Shown: piece by piece, positions 25,788-32,460 of the stretch
Layout of the letters: every line of letters starts with the position of its first letter
Position numbering within the stretch: the first letter of the stretch is position 1
NCBI GenBank assembly: GCA_919902665.1
Contig: CAKKRK010000129.1
Location: forward strand, 1 to 32,460
Length of the DNA stretch: 32,460 nt
Origin: Nitrospiraceae bacterium
GTDB lineage: Bacteria; Nitrospirota; Nitrospiria; Nitrospirales; Nitrospiraceae
Direction of reading: 5' to 3'
Program-made: the position numbers and the translations under genes
Notes under the pieces: generated by a model
Told to the model about the DNA's origin: nothing
The model's database searches: none
What the model saw: only the letters and a program-made list of their open reading frames with translations

Positions 25788-26348
25788 ATGGTGCAACACG
25801 CAATAGGATCAAACCGAGGACGGTGGGGGCAGGGCGGATATACGCTCTTGGAATTGATGATTGTTGTCGCGATCATCGGAGTGATCGCAGGAATTGGAGG
25901 AGTTAATTTCGGAGTGTGGAAATCTCGCGCGGACTTAAAGGAAGCGATTCAGCTAGTCAGGAACGAATTGGCGGTCGCACGCATGACATCAATGAGCCGA
26001 AATGTCTCTGTTACCACGAATATCACAGTCGTTCCTACAATGGTCACGGTGACAACCCTCAATACGAATACATTAGCGGTACTTTCTACAACATCGAGCA
26101 AGATCACACGCATCAATGGCATCACCAATCAAATAGCAGGCGTGCCTGCCGCGCCGGTCTTTGCAGCAGCCCCGGTTGCCACGGTCCAGTTCAATGCAAT
26201 GGGATTTCGAGTCGGAGGAAACGTGCCGGGATCCCAAAATCAGGTTATTGGTCTTGTCAATGACGTGGGGACCACCTATGCCATCCGCATCAATCCGCGC
26301 GGTGTGGTGGACTGGTGTCCAAGCCAATTCTGCATGGGGACTCGTTAG
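25788..26348 (+). CDS. GspH/FimT-family pseudopilin (second cassette)
   Basis: The 186-residue form starts at the ATG at 25788, which has an excellent AGGAGGTG ribosome site; an upstream ATG at 25761 lacks one. Cleavage after G17 gives YTLLELMIVVAIIGVIAGIG with Glu at +5 (E22). It has the FimT/GspH helix region (KEAIQLVRNELAVARMTSMSR) and a globular domain rich in Thr and Val (about 75-125), the kind of low-complexity beta-rich sequence seen in exported tip proteins. Two Cys near the end (WCPSQFC) probably form a disulfide. It begins the second FimT-PilV-PilW-PilX set, with 12 bases before the next gene. Confidence 0.88.
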   Translation: MVQHAIGSNRGRWGQGGYTLLELMIVVAIIGVIAGIGGVNFGVWKSRADLKEAIQLVRNELAVARMTSMSRNVSVTTNITVVPTMVTVTTLNTNTLAVLSTTSSKITRINGITNQIAGVPAAPVFAAAPVATVQFNAMGFRVGGNVPGSQNQVIGLVNDVGTTYAIRINPRGVVDWCPSQFCMGTR

Positions 26349-26360
26349 CGGGAAGAGATC

Positions 26361-26879
26361 ATGAAGATAGGACGAACCGAATCAGGATTCACGCTACTGG
26401 AAGGCATGATTGCCACGGTAATCTTGTCGGTTGGCGTGATCGCCATGGGCGCGATGCAAGGGATTGCCATCACGCGCAACGTCGATTCGACGGAACTGAC
26501 GCTCGCAACCAACATGGCTTCAGAAATGCTCGAGCGGATCCAATACAACCGTCGGAACGTCACGGCTTATGCCAACATGGACATCAACACCGCCAATCCC
26601 CCTCCCAATCCATGTGTCTTTCCTGCAAACCAGACAATGGCTCAGGGAGATTGTGTCCAGTGGCAAGCGATGATGACAAACCAAGGAGCCTCAGGGATCA
26701 GTCAGGCATCGATGCTGACTGGGGTGCGAGGGGTAGTGACCGTCACTCCGGTCGTGACCATTCCACCGCTGAATCAGAGCAGAGTGAATGTCGTCATCAC
26801 GTGGACTGGGCGGAATATGGGCACGACTGCAGCGGCCCCACGGAGAGTGATGTTGGATACCACCATAGCACCGGAGTGA
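26361..26879 (+). CDS. PilV-family minor pseudopilin (second cassette)
   Basis: At 172 residues, cleavage after G9 gives FTLLEGMIATVILSVGVIAMG with Glu at +5 (E14). The region after the helix, TLATNMASEMLERIQYNR, is the classic PilV signature, closer to proteobacterial PilV than the first-cassette gene. Two Cys (at about 84 and 98, NPCVF and GDCVQW) may form a disulfide. The C-terminal strands include NVVITWTGR, also typical. PilV joins the tip complex with PilW, PilX and PilY1, all encoded downstream. It lies 12 bases after the FimT gene and 18 before PilW. Confidence 0.9.
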   Translation: MKIGRTESGFTLLEGMIATVILSVGVIAMGAMQGIAITRNVDSTELTLATNMASEMLERIQYNRRNVTAYANMDINTANPPPNPCVFPANQTMAQGDCVQWQAMMTNQGASGISQASMLTGVRGVVTVTPVVTIPPLNQSRVNVVITWTGRNMGTTAAAPRRVMLDTTIAPE

Positions 26880-26897
26880 AGGGATAGTCGGCAGAAC

Positions 26898-28034
26898 ATG
26901 GAAAAGCCTAGGCGTCAGACGAGCAATCAAGAGGGGATGACCTTGGTCGAGCTGATGTTTGCCGGAACCATTGCGGTGGGTATCGTGGCCGCCGGACTTG
27001 CCGTGGTGACGTCGTTCGAACGGTCCAATGCCACCACAGGGCAAACGGGAGAAACGCAGCAGAACGTGCGAAACGCCATGGAAATGATTGCCCGAGATAT
27101 CAGGCAGGCAGGATTCGGATCGATAGGGGCAGTCGGCAATTGTCCAACAGCCATTGTCCCTCTGGATAATGCCGTCGCTGGGCCCGACACAGGTCCGGAT
27201 CGTATTAGCCTGGTCGTGCCGCTTGGAAATCCAGTGGGGACGGTGACCAGGCCGCCCTGGGTGCTACAAGCCCCAATCGGCCCCGGCTACAATGCGTTTA
27301 CATTGGCTTCGGCGCAGGCCGTCACAGATATGACCACTGAGTGGGGCGGAGCCAGTTTAGTAGGGGCCACGGTGAGTGTCGCAGGGAGCTCAACCGCCAC
27401 GGTCACCGCAGTCGGCGGATCGACCATCACCATCACGCCGGTCCCAGCTCCAGTCGCTTTTGGCGCGAACGCGCCGGTGTATCTCCTCCAGTGCATCACC
27501 TATCAAATCATTCCGCCGCCGGATGTGAATGGGCTCTGTGACGGTCGCTCCCCATGTTTGGTGCGGGGAGTGGGCACAGGGGGGCTGGATTGTAATACGC
27601 CAAATAGTCGTTGCCTGTCCATTGCTGATGAAATCGAAGACATGCAATTTACCTACGCCTGCGACGGGTGCTTTCTGGCGCTGAATGGGGGCATTCCGGA
27701 CGGCATCATTGACAATCAGGTCGGGAGTGCCGCTGGGTTCGATCAGTTGGATTTTGTGAGTAATAACGCTTGGAATAGTGCGCCCATGACGCCGGACAAG
27801 ATCAGTTTAGTGCAAGCCAGCATCGTCGGGCGTGAACGCTTTGTAGATCAAGGAGTGGGAGAAGGGATCGTGGCCGGTCGTGTTGTGCAAGCTCAACCAT
27901 TGCAAGTGTCAGATCACAACCATGGCGCCGGACTCTTTGCGGCTGGTGATTTCGCAGGGCTCAATCCACCCTATACGTCGACCAGACGGCGCATGTTCGT
28001 TCGAACGATAGAGGTACGCAATCCAGGGCGATAG
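26898..28034 (+). CDS. PilW-family minor pseudopilin (second cassette)
   Basis: A 378-residue PilW. Cleavage after G13 gives MTLVELMFAGTIAVGIVAAG with Glu at +5 (E18). The helix continues into QQNVRNAMEMIARDIRQAGFG, the PilW signature. Downstream, DEIEDMQFTYACDG is the conserved C-terminal PilW pattern. The protein has several Cys (CDGRSPC, DCNTPNSRC, ACDGC), suggesting disulfides in the periplasm, and an Ala/Pro/Thr-rich middle section (about 155-195). Its stop overlaps the in-frame extension of the next gene by one base. It is expected to link the pilus shaft to the PilY1 adhesin. Confidence 0.9.
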   Translation: MEKPRRQTSNQEGMTLVELMFAGTIAVGIVAAGLAVVTSFERSNATTGQTGETQQNVRNAMEMIARDIRQAGFGSIGAVGNCPTAIVPLDNAVAGPDTGPDRISLVVPLGNPVGTVTRPPWVLQAPIGPGYNAFTLASAQAVTDMTTEWGGASLVGATVSVAGSSTATVTAVGGSTITITPVPAPVAFGANAPVYLLQCITYQIIPPPDVNGLCDGRSPCLVRGVGTGGLDCNTPNSRCLSIADEIEDMQFTYACDGCFLALNGGIPDGIIDNQVGSAAGFDQLDFVSNNAWNSAPMTPDKISLVQASIVGRERFVDQGVGEGIVAGRVVQAQPLQVSDHNHGAGLFAAGDFAGLNPPYTSTRRRMFVRTIEVRNPGR

Positions 28035-28054
28035 TGATGCGAAGGAGATATAGC

Positions 28055-28696
28055 GTGGGAACAATAGGTTCAAAACCAAGACGGCACGGAGTGATGAATA
28101 ATGAGCGAGGCTTTGCTCTCTTTGGTGTCTTTCTGACCATCCTCATGATGACGGCGCTTGGGATTGCCGCGATGACGATGACGGGGCTGGAGAATCGCAT
28201 GGCTGGATCTGCCAACTCTACGGATGCTGCGGCGGCAGCGGCTGAGTCCTGTATAGGGACCGGCGTCAACGTGATTATGCAAACCTTGCAGGAGCGGCAA
28301 GTCCCTCTCAGCTATGTCGGGCCTGCGGCGGTGGTTCCCGCAAACGCCGAAGGCGCGATCGCACCTACCCTCACGCAAGAAATCATGGGGCAGGCGAACA
28401 ATAACGCAGACGTCTCCGTTGGAGCTGGTGCGGCTCCCGATATTCAGATGACTGCCGGGCCCTTTGCAGTCGTTGGCGACATCGATCGCCTCTACTTCAA
28501 GAATAAGGTCGGTGGATCGCTACAGTTCGCGTCTGGGTATGAGGGTGCCGCTCAGGGGGCTGCAGGTGGCGGCGGAGAAGCCATCTATCAAATCGATTGT
28601 ACGGCCACACTGACGGCAACCGGCGCGATGAGTCGGATTCAGGCGGTTTTTGCCTGTGTCAGTGCAGGGGGCGAAAGCTGTCAGCGGAAGATCTAA
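28055..28696 (+). CDS. PilX-family minor pseudopilin (second cassette)
   Basis: The likely start is the GTG at 28055, preceded by AAGGAGAT at 5 bases, the best ribosome site of the cassette. In-frame alternatives are GTG 28034, ATG 28037 and ATG 28094. Cleavage after G19 would give FALFGVFLTILMMTALGIAAM, with Gly rather than Glu at +5, as usual for PilX. Next comes TMTGLENRMAGSANSTDAAAAAAESC, the PilX N-terminal signature (ENRMAGN-like). The remaining domain is Gly/Ala-rich with an EAIYQIDC strand and C-terminal Cys residues. It sits directly before the small secreted protein and PilY1, as in the Pseudomonas fimU-pilV-W-X-Y1 order. Confidence 0.88.
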   Translation: MGTIGSKPRRHGVMNNERGFALFGVFLTILMMTALGIAAMTMTGLENRMAGSANSTDAAAAAAESCIGTGVNVIMQTLQERQVPLSYVGPAAVVPANAEGAIAPTLTQEIMGQANNNADVSVGAGAAPDIQMTAGPFAVVGDIDRLYFKNKVGGSLQFASGYEGAAQGAAGGGGEAIYQIDCTATLTATGAMSRIQAVFACVSAGGESCQRKI

Positions 28697-28707
28697 GGGA
28701 GGCGTCG

Positions 28708-29070
28708 ATGGCACACGCGTGGTCACAGAAGAACGTGCAGGCATTGAGACCATATCTGTTCGCAAGTTGTTTGCCGATCCTGCTTTTCGTCGGTGGTACG
28801 GGAGCTGTCCCTTTGGTGGCCGTCCCTCACGTGCTGGCCCATGAGGACAAGAATCCCTATGCGAATTTCAAGGCAGGCGAAGTGACGGGCATCCAAGGGG
28901 CTGGGATACAAATCAACAACACAAATTATCCGATCCTCTCAGCGGCCACGATCACAGACCAGTATGAAAATCCCGTGAGCTTGAAGGATATCTCTCATGG
29001 GGAGAGGGTGCTCTTCCATCTCGATCAGAAGGGACGCATTGATCGGCTCGTCCTGTGGGTTCCAAGCTAA
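28708..29070 (+). CDS. Small secreted protein between pilX and pilY1
   Basis: The ATG at 28708 has an AGGGAGG ribosome site and encodes 120 residues; the open frame runs further upstream into pilX but without a good start. A signal peptide covers about residues 1-45: a basic/polar start, hydrophobic core FASCLPILLFVGGTGAVPLV and likely cleavage at VLA/HE. The mature part is about 75 residues of predicted beta structure (GEVTGIQGAGIQINNTNYPILSAATI, then GERVLFHLDQKGRIDRLVLW), like a small barrel. I do not recognise the family. PilY2 of Pseudomonas is a similarly small secreted protein near pilY1, but I see no sequence likeness to claim homology. Confidence 0.75.
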   Translation: MAHAWSQKNVQALRPYLFASCLPILLFVGGTGAVPLVAVPHVLAHEDKNPYANFKAGEVTGIQGAGIQINNTNYPILSAATITDQYENPVSLKDISHGERVLFHLDQKGRIDRLVLWVPS

Positions 29071-29123
29071 GCGGACAAACCGAGCAAGACCGAGGAAGTT
29101 TTGAGGGTAAGGAGGGAATTATC

Positions 29124-32100
29124 ATGAACGGTCGCACCATTGTCAGCTCTATGCACGTCGCCCTTGTTGCAGGGAGTCTCTGGTGGGGCGCATCGTCACC
29201 GGTCTCTGCTCAGACCTTGTCACAATATACAAGTGAACCGCCGTTCCTGACGGAGGCCGTCGCACCGAACATCCTCCTCCTGATGGATAACTCAGGAAGC
29301 ATGGATAACTCTGCTTATCACCATGCTAGTGAAGCCTACAACGCTGCCAAGGCCTACTACGGCTATTTCGATCCCACGCTCTGCTATCAGTACGGGTCCA
29401 GTCGCTTCCAAGTCGGGACTCCAAGGGCGGCGACGGCGCCGACCTGTGGCGCTACCTATCCCTGGGATGGGAACTTTCTCAACTATATGACGATGTCCCG
29501 CATGGAAGTTGCGAAGTGGGTCATGATGGGCGGTAAGTGTTCCCCACGAGCAGTCAATGGGACCTGTTACCCTGGGGGAAAGCTTAATCATGAAACGACC
29601 GACCGGTTTACGGCGTTCACGGCCGATGCAACGGGGGTCACGCCCTACACGGGCACGAGGTGCTTCGATCGAGGCGGTAATAGCCTCATCGTTTACGGTG
29701 GAGCGGCTTGTAGCGGAGGCAGTACGTCCCACTCTCTTGTTGCCGACATCGCTTCTGAACCGATGGGTGTTATCCAACAAGTAGGAGATAAGGCGCGATT
29801 CGGACTGATGGAGTTCAAAGGGGCGGGCGACGGAGGGAAAGTTTTGGCGGATGTCGGTTCCGGCATGACATCTATGGTGAATGCCATTCAAAACACCCCC
29901 GCCTCTACGTGGACGCCCTTGGGAGAGTCTCTGTATGAAGCCACGCGATATTTCGCCCAGGTCCCCCCGGCGTATAACAACTCAGATTATTCCCATAATG
30001 TTCTGAACAAAGACCCGTACTACTACACCTCCCCATGGTCAGACGTTCCTCAGTACGTGAAATGCTGTAAGAGCTTCGTCATGATTTTTACGGACGGGCA
30101 GCCGACCCAGGACTTAAACATTCCCTTGACCATTATGGATAAAGCGCATACTGCAAATGCTCATGCGCCGGTTGGTTTCATTGGCCATTGTCCAGGTGCT
30201 GCTGGTTGTACGCAGCTGCATTCGTCAGAGCCACATATCTCTCATGGCGGGGGGATGGTCAACCACGATGTGAACGGTCAAGTGGATCATCACGACAATT
30301 GTTCAGCGTATTATGGGGGGCTCAATGCCGATACATGCACAGGGAATGGCAGCCACTACCTGGACGATGTTGCCTACTATGCCCATACGACGGACCTTCG
30401 GCAGGCAACCATTCCAGGCCTGAATCTCAATGGATCGGACGCAACGGGAAAAGACATTCCAGGTGTCCAAAATCTGGTTATCTATACATTTTATGCATTC
30501 GGCAATGGCTCGAGGCTTCTTCAGGATGCTTCCAAGATGGGAGGCTTTGAAGATCGCAACAACAACTTGGCATTTGATGCGGGCGATGTGTGGGATCAGT
30601 ACAACAACTATACCGGTGGGTTAGGTGCCGACGGTGTTCCCGATACGTACTTTGAGTCTTCAAACGCAGATGATATGCGCGACCGCTTCATTGCGGCCAT
30701 CAATAGCATTCTCCGTCGGAGCCAATCCGGTACCTCCATTTCGGTCTTGGCGACATCCGGAACGGGAGAAGGTGCGCTCTATCAGTCATTTTTCTATCCC
30801 AGCACGGCAGAGCCGGCGACCAACGCGGATGTCCGATGGACTGGATTTACTCAGGGACTCTGGGTGGATAAGTTTGGAAATATCCGAGAAGATACGCTGG
30901 AGGATAACAAACTCACGTTGGCGGACGACTATATCGTAAAGACGATTATCGATCCGACGACCGGAGATGTCGGCGTACAACGGTTTCTGGATAGCGATGC
31001 TGACGGGAAAGCCGACAATCCGACCGCGCCTCTTCCAACAATTTCTTTGAGAGAGGTGAAGGGGATCTGGGAGGCTGGCAAGCAACTCGCCAAGCTGGAC
31101 CATGCGAGTCGTCGAATCTTAACCTGGGTCGATGCCAACAATGACGGAGTGGTCGACTCGGGGAAAGATACAAAAGGCCAAGCGGACGGGACTCATACGG
31201 CGGCATCAGGAGAAGTCATCCCATTCACGACGGCAAGCGCGGCCTTGTTGAAGGAGTATCTCAGGGCCGATGCCGATGCACCGGCCACCAATCCGTTTAA
31301 ATCAACCGATATCATCCAGTTCATTCGAGGTTGTTATGACACCAGCGCTAGTGGGCCATGCCCAAAGTCGGCTCAGCTCCGTGATCGCCGGTTAACAGTG
31401 CCGGGAGTGGGGCTGGCCGTATGGAAATTCGGCGACCCCGTGCATTCGACACCGACGATCGTCTCCCAGCCGAGGGAATCGTACGACTTTATCTATGGCG
31501 ATCCAGGCTACTTGAATTTCTTCAAGCGATGGAAGAACCGAAGGCATGTTGCCTATGTGGGAGCGAATGATGGGATGCTCCATGCATTTAATGGGGGATT
31601 CTATAACCGGGGCGACGATACCAGTACGTCCGGGGTGGTGGAACATGGATGGTTCTCCAATACCCCGACGAGTGATGGGCGGGGACAAGAGCTCGGCGAT
31701 GAACTCTGGGGCCTTATCCCCTATCAACTCTTGCCGCATCTTCGCTGGTTGGCGCAGGCCGACTATACGCATGTGTACTATGTGGATCTCAAGCCGAAAG
31801 TGACGGACGTTCGTATCTTCACTCCCGAGCCGGCCTGCAGTAATCCAGTGGCTGCGGGCTGTATCCACCCGAACGGATGGGGTACGATTCTCATCGGAGG
31901 ATTTCGCATGGGTGGGAGTTGTGGGGCTTGTGGCGCAGGTGGTGCTGCTCCCATGACAGTGAGCATCGGAGGAACCAACCGAACGTTCTACACCGCCTAT
32001 TTTGCCCTCGATATTACGGATCCTGATGCGGAGCCTAAGCTTCTCTGGTCGTTCAGCGATGCTGGCATGGGGTTATCCACCAGCTATCCCACAATCGTAC

Positions 32101-32460
32101 GAATGAATCCGCCTGGTTCGAATACCTGTCCTCTTACCGGTCCCTGTGATGATGTGTGGATTGCTGTGTTTGGATCAGGTGCAACCGGATATGAGGGCCA
32201 AATTGGGCAGACAGGGAAATTCTATGCAGTCGATATCAAGGTTGGCCCCAAGACGGGCACAGGGGGCAGCGCAGCCAATGTGTTCACGACGTTTCCGATA
32301 AAGAGTGCCTCGGGAGGGGATCTCAATACCTTCGTCGGCGATTTAGTCAGCGTGGATCGTGATTTGGATTATCGTGCCGACGCCATCTATGGCGGGTCAG
32401 TGATCAATGACGGTAGTCTTCCCTGGCGAGGGCGGATGTACCGGTTGACCGCCGGTGGAT
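29124..32460 (+). CDS. pilY1: PilY1-type pilus tip adhesin (3' end outside the window)
   Basis: PilY1 caps the pilus tip, mediates adhesion and surface sensing, and promotes assembly. It is open for 1112 codons to the right edge. A signal peptide ends near SSPVSA (residue 29). A vWA-like domain begins with a MIDAS motif, DNSGS (55-59), and includes FTDGQPTQ (TDG 323-325). Residues 347-390 carry eight His. EF-hand-like DxDxDG loops occur at 477-485, 623-631 and 670-678. The C-terminal PilC/PilY1 beta-propeller starts near VAYVGANDGMLHAF (about 809) with YFALDITDP further on. A Gly/Cys-rich segment, GGSCGACGAGG, lies near 930. The ATG at 29124 has an AAGGAGGGA ribosome site. It is last in the second pseudopilin cassette. 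Confidence 0.95.
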   Translation, partial: MNGRTIVSSMHVALVAGSLWWGASSPVSAQTLSQYTSEPPFLTEAVAPNILLLMDNSGSMDNSAYHHASEAYNAAKAYYGYFDPTLCYQYGSSRFQVGTPRAATAPTCGATYPWDGNFLNYMTMSRMEVAKWVMMGGKCSPRAVNGTCYPGGKLNHETTDRFTAFTADATGVTPYTGTRCFDRGGNSLIVYGGAACSGGSTSHSLVADIASEPMGVIQQVGDKARFGLMEFKGAGDGGKVLADVGSGMTSMVNAIQNTPASTWTPLGESLYEATRYFAQVPPAYNNSDYSHNVLNKDPYYYTSPWSDVPQYVKCCKSFVMIFTDGQPTQDLNIPLTIMDKAHTANAHAPVGFIGHCPGAAGCTQLHSSEPHISHGGGMVNHDVNGQVDHHDNCSAYYGGLNADTCTGNGSHYLDDVAYYAHTTDLRQATIPGLNLNGSDATGKDIPGVQNLVIYTFYAFGNGSRLLQDASKMGGFEDRNNNLAFDAGDVWDQYNNYTGGLGADGVPDTYFESSNADDMRDRFIAAINSILRRSQSGTSISVLATSGTGEGALYQSFFYPSTAEPATNADVRWTGFTQGLWVDKFGNIREDTLEDNKLTLADDYIVKTIIDPTTGDVGVQRFLDSDADGKADNPTAPLPTISLREVKGIWEAGKQLAKLDHASRRILTWVDANNDGVVDSGKDTKGQADGTHTAASGEVIPFTTASAALLKEYLRADADAPATNPFKSTDIIQFIRGCYDTSASGPCPKSAQLRDRRLTVPGVGLAVWKFGDPVHSTPTIVSQPRESYDFIYGDPGYLNFFKRWKNRRHVAYVGANDGMLHAFNGGFYNRGDDTSTSGVVEHGWFSNTPTSDGRGQELGDELWGLIPYQLLPHLRWLAQADYTHVYYVDLKPKVTDVRIFTPEPACSNPVAAGCIHPNGWGTILIGGFRMGGSCGACGAGGAAPMTVSIGGTNRTFYTAYFALDITDPDAEPKLLWSFSDAGMGLSTSYPTIVRMNPPGSNTCPLTGPCDDVWIAVFGSGATGYEGQIGQTGKFYAVDIKVGPKTGTGGSAANVFTTFPIKSASGGDLNTFVGDLVSVDRDLDYRADAIYGGSVINDGSLPWRGRMYRLTAGG

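Noticed and set aside
26315..26887. 190-residue open frame overlapping the second-cassette PilV gene
   Set aside because: It is a +1-frame shadow rich in His, Asp and Arg with no family likeness; the PilV frame has a full prepilin signal and family motifs.
28597..28707. Longer start for the small secreted protein
   Set aside because: It would overlap pilX in another frame; the ATG at 28708 has a strong ribosome site and starts a normal signal peptide.
1..32460. CRISPR array, prophage, insertion sequence or defence system
   Set aside because: No regularly spaced repeats, transposase, integrase, phage structural or nuclease/toxin genes are visible; all genes are housekeeping, amino-acid or pilus genes.

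Overview
The window looks like a chromosomal segment from a Nitrospirota bacterium, most likely the genus Nitrospira. This rests on remembered resemblance of the proteins and of one palindromic intergenic repeat (14030-14152), plus moderately high GC by eye; no search was run. There is no phage, insertion sequence or CRISPR array, and nothing suggests recent transfer.

Region 1 (1-5532, minus strand) is a housekeeping operon read in the order pdxJ, bifunctional NAD(P)H-hydrate repair enzyme, tsaE, a LapA-like membrane protein and mutS. The last genes overlap by 4-8 bases, and mutS runs off the left edge of the window. Region 2 (5717-13613, plus strand) is an aspartate-family amino-acid operon: aminotransferase, homoserine dehydrogenase, threonine synthase, an ApgM-like protein standing where a homoserine kinase would be expected, and aspartokinase, followed by citramalate synthase (isoleucine precursor supply). 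A good sigma70-type promoter lies at 5717-5745. Region 3 (13646-18833) holds an IHF/HU gene with its own promoter, the palindromic repeat, a MerR-type regulator, tRNA-Pro(GGG) with a terminator downstream, and then surE, a DedA protein, cysS and rlmB in tight or overlapping order. A stand-alone LuxR-type HTH gene faces rlmB.

Region 4 (19007 to the right edge) is devoted to type IV pili. It contains prepilin peptidase PilD and two parallel sets of minor pseudopilins in the same order (FimT/GspH, PilV, PilW, PilX). The first set (20089-23234) ends in an unusually large PilX-like protein and is followed by a PilB/GspE-type ATPase and a convergent PilZ gene. The second set (25788-28696) is followed by a small secreted protein and a large PilY1-type tip adhesin that is cut by the right edge. 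The core secretin, platform and alignment genes (pilC, pilM-Q) and the major pilin are not in the window.

The most interesting points are: the ApgM-like protein, which has lost the nucleophilic Ser and a metal-ligand Asp of its family yet sits in a threonine operon without thrB; the doubled pseudopilin cassette; the Nitrospira-type palindromic repeat; a likely internal start making an aspartokinase regulatory subunit; and a His-rich insertion plus three EF-hand-like loops in PilY1.
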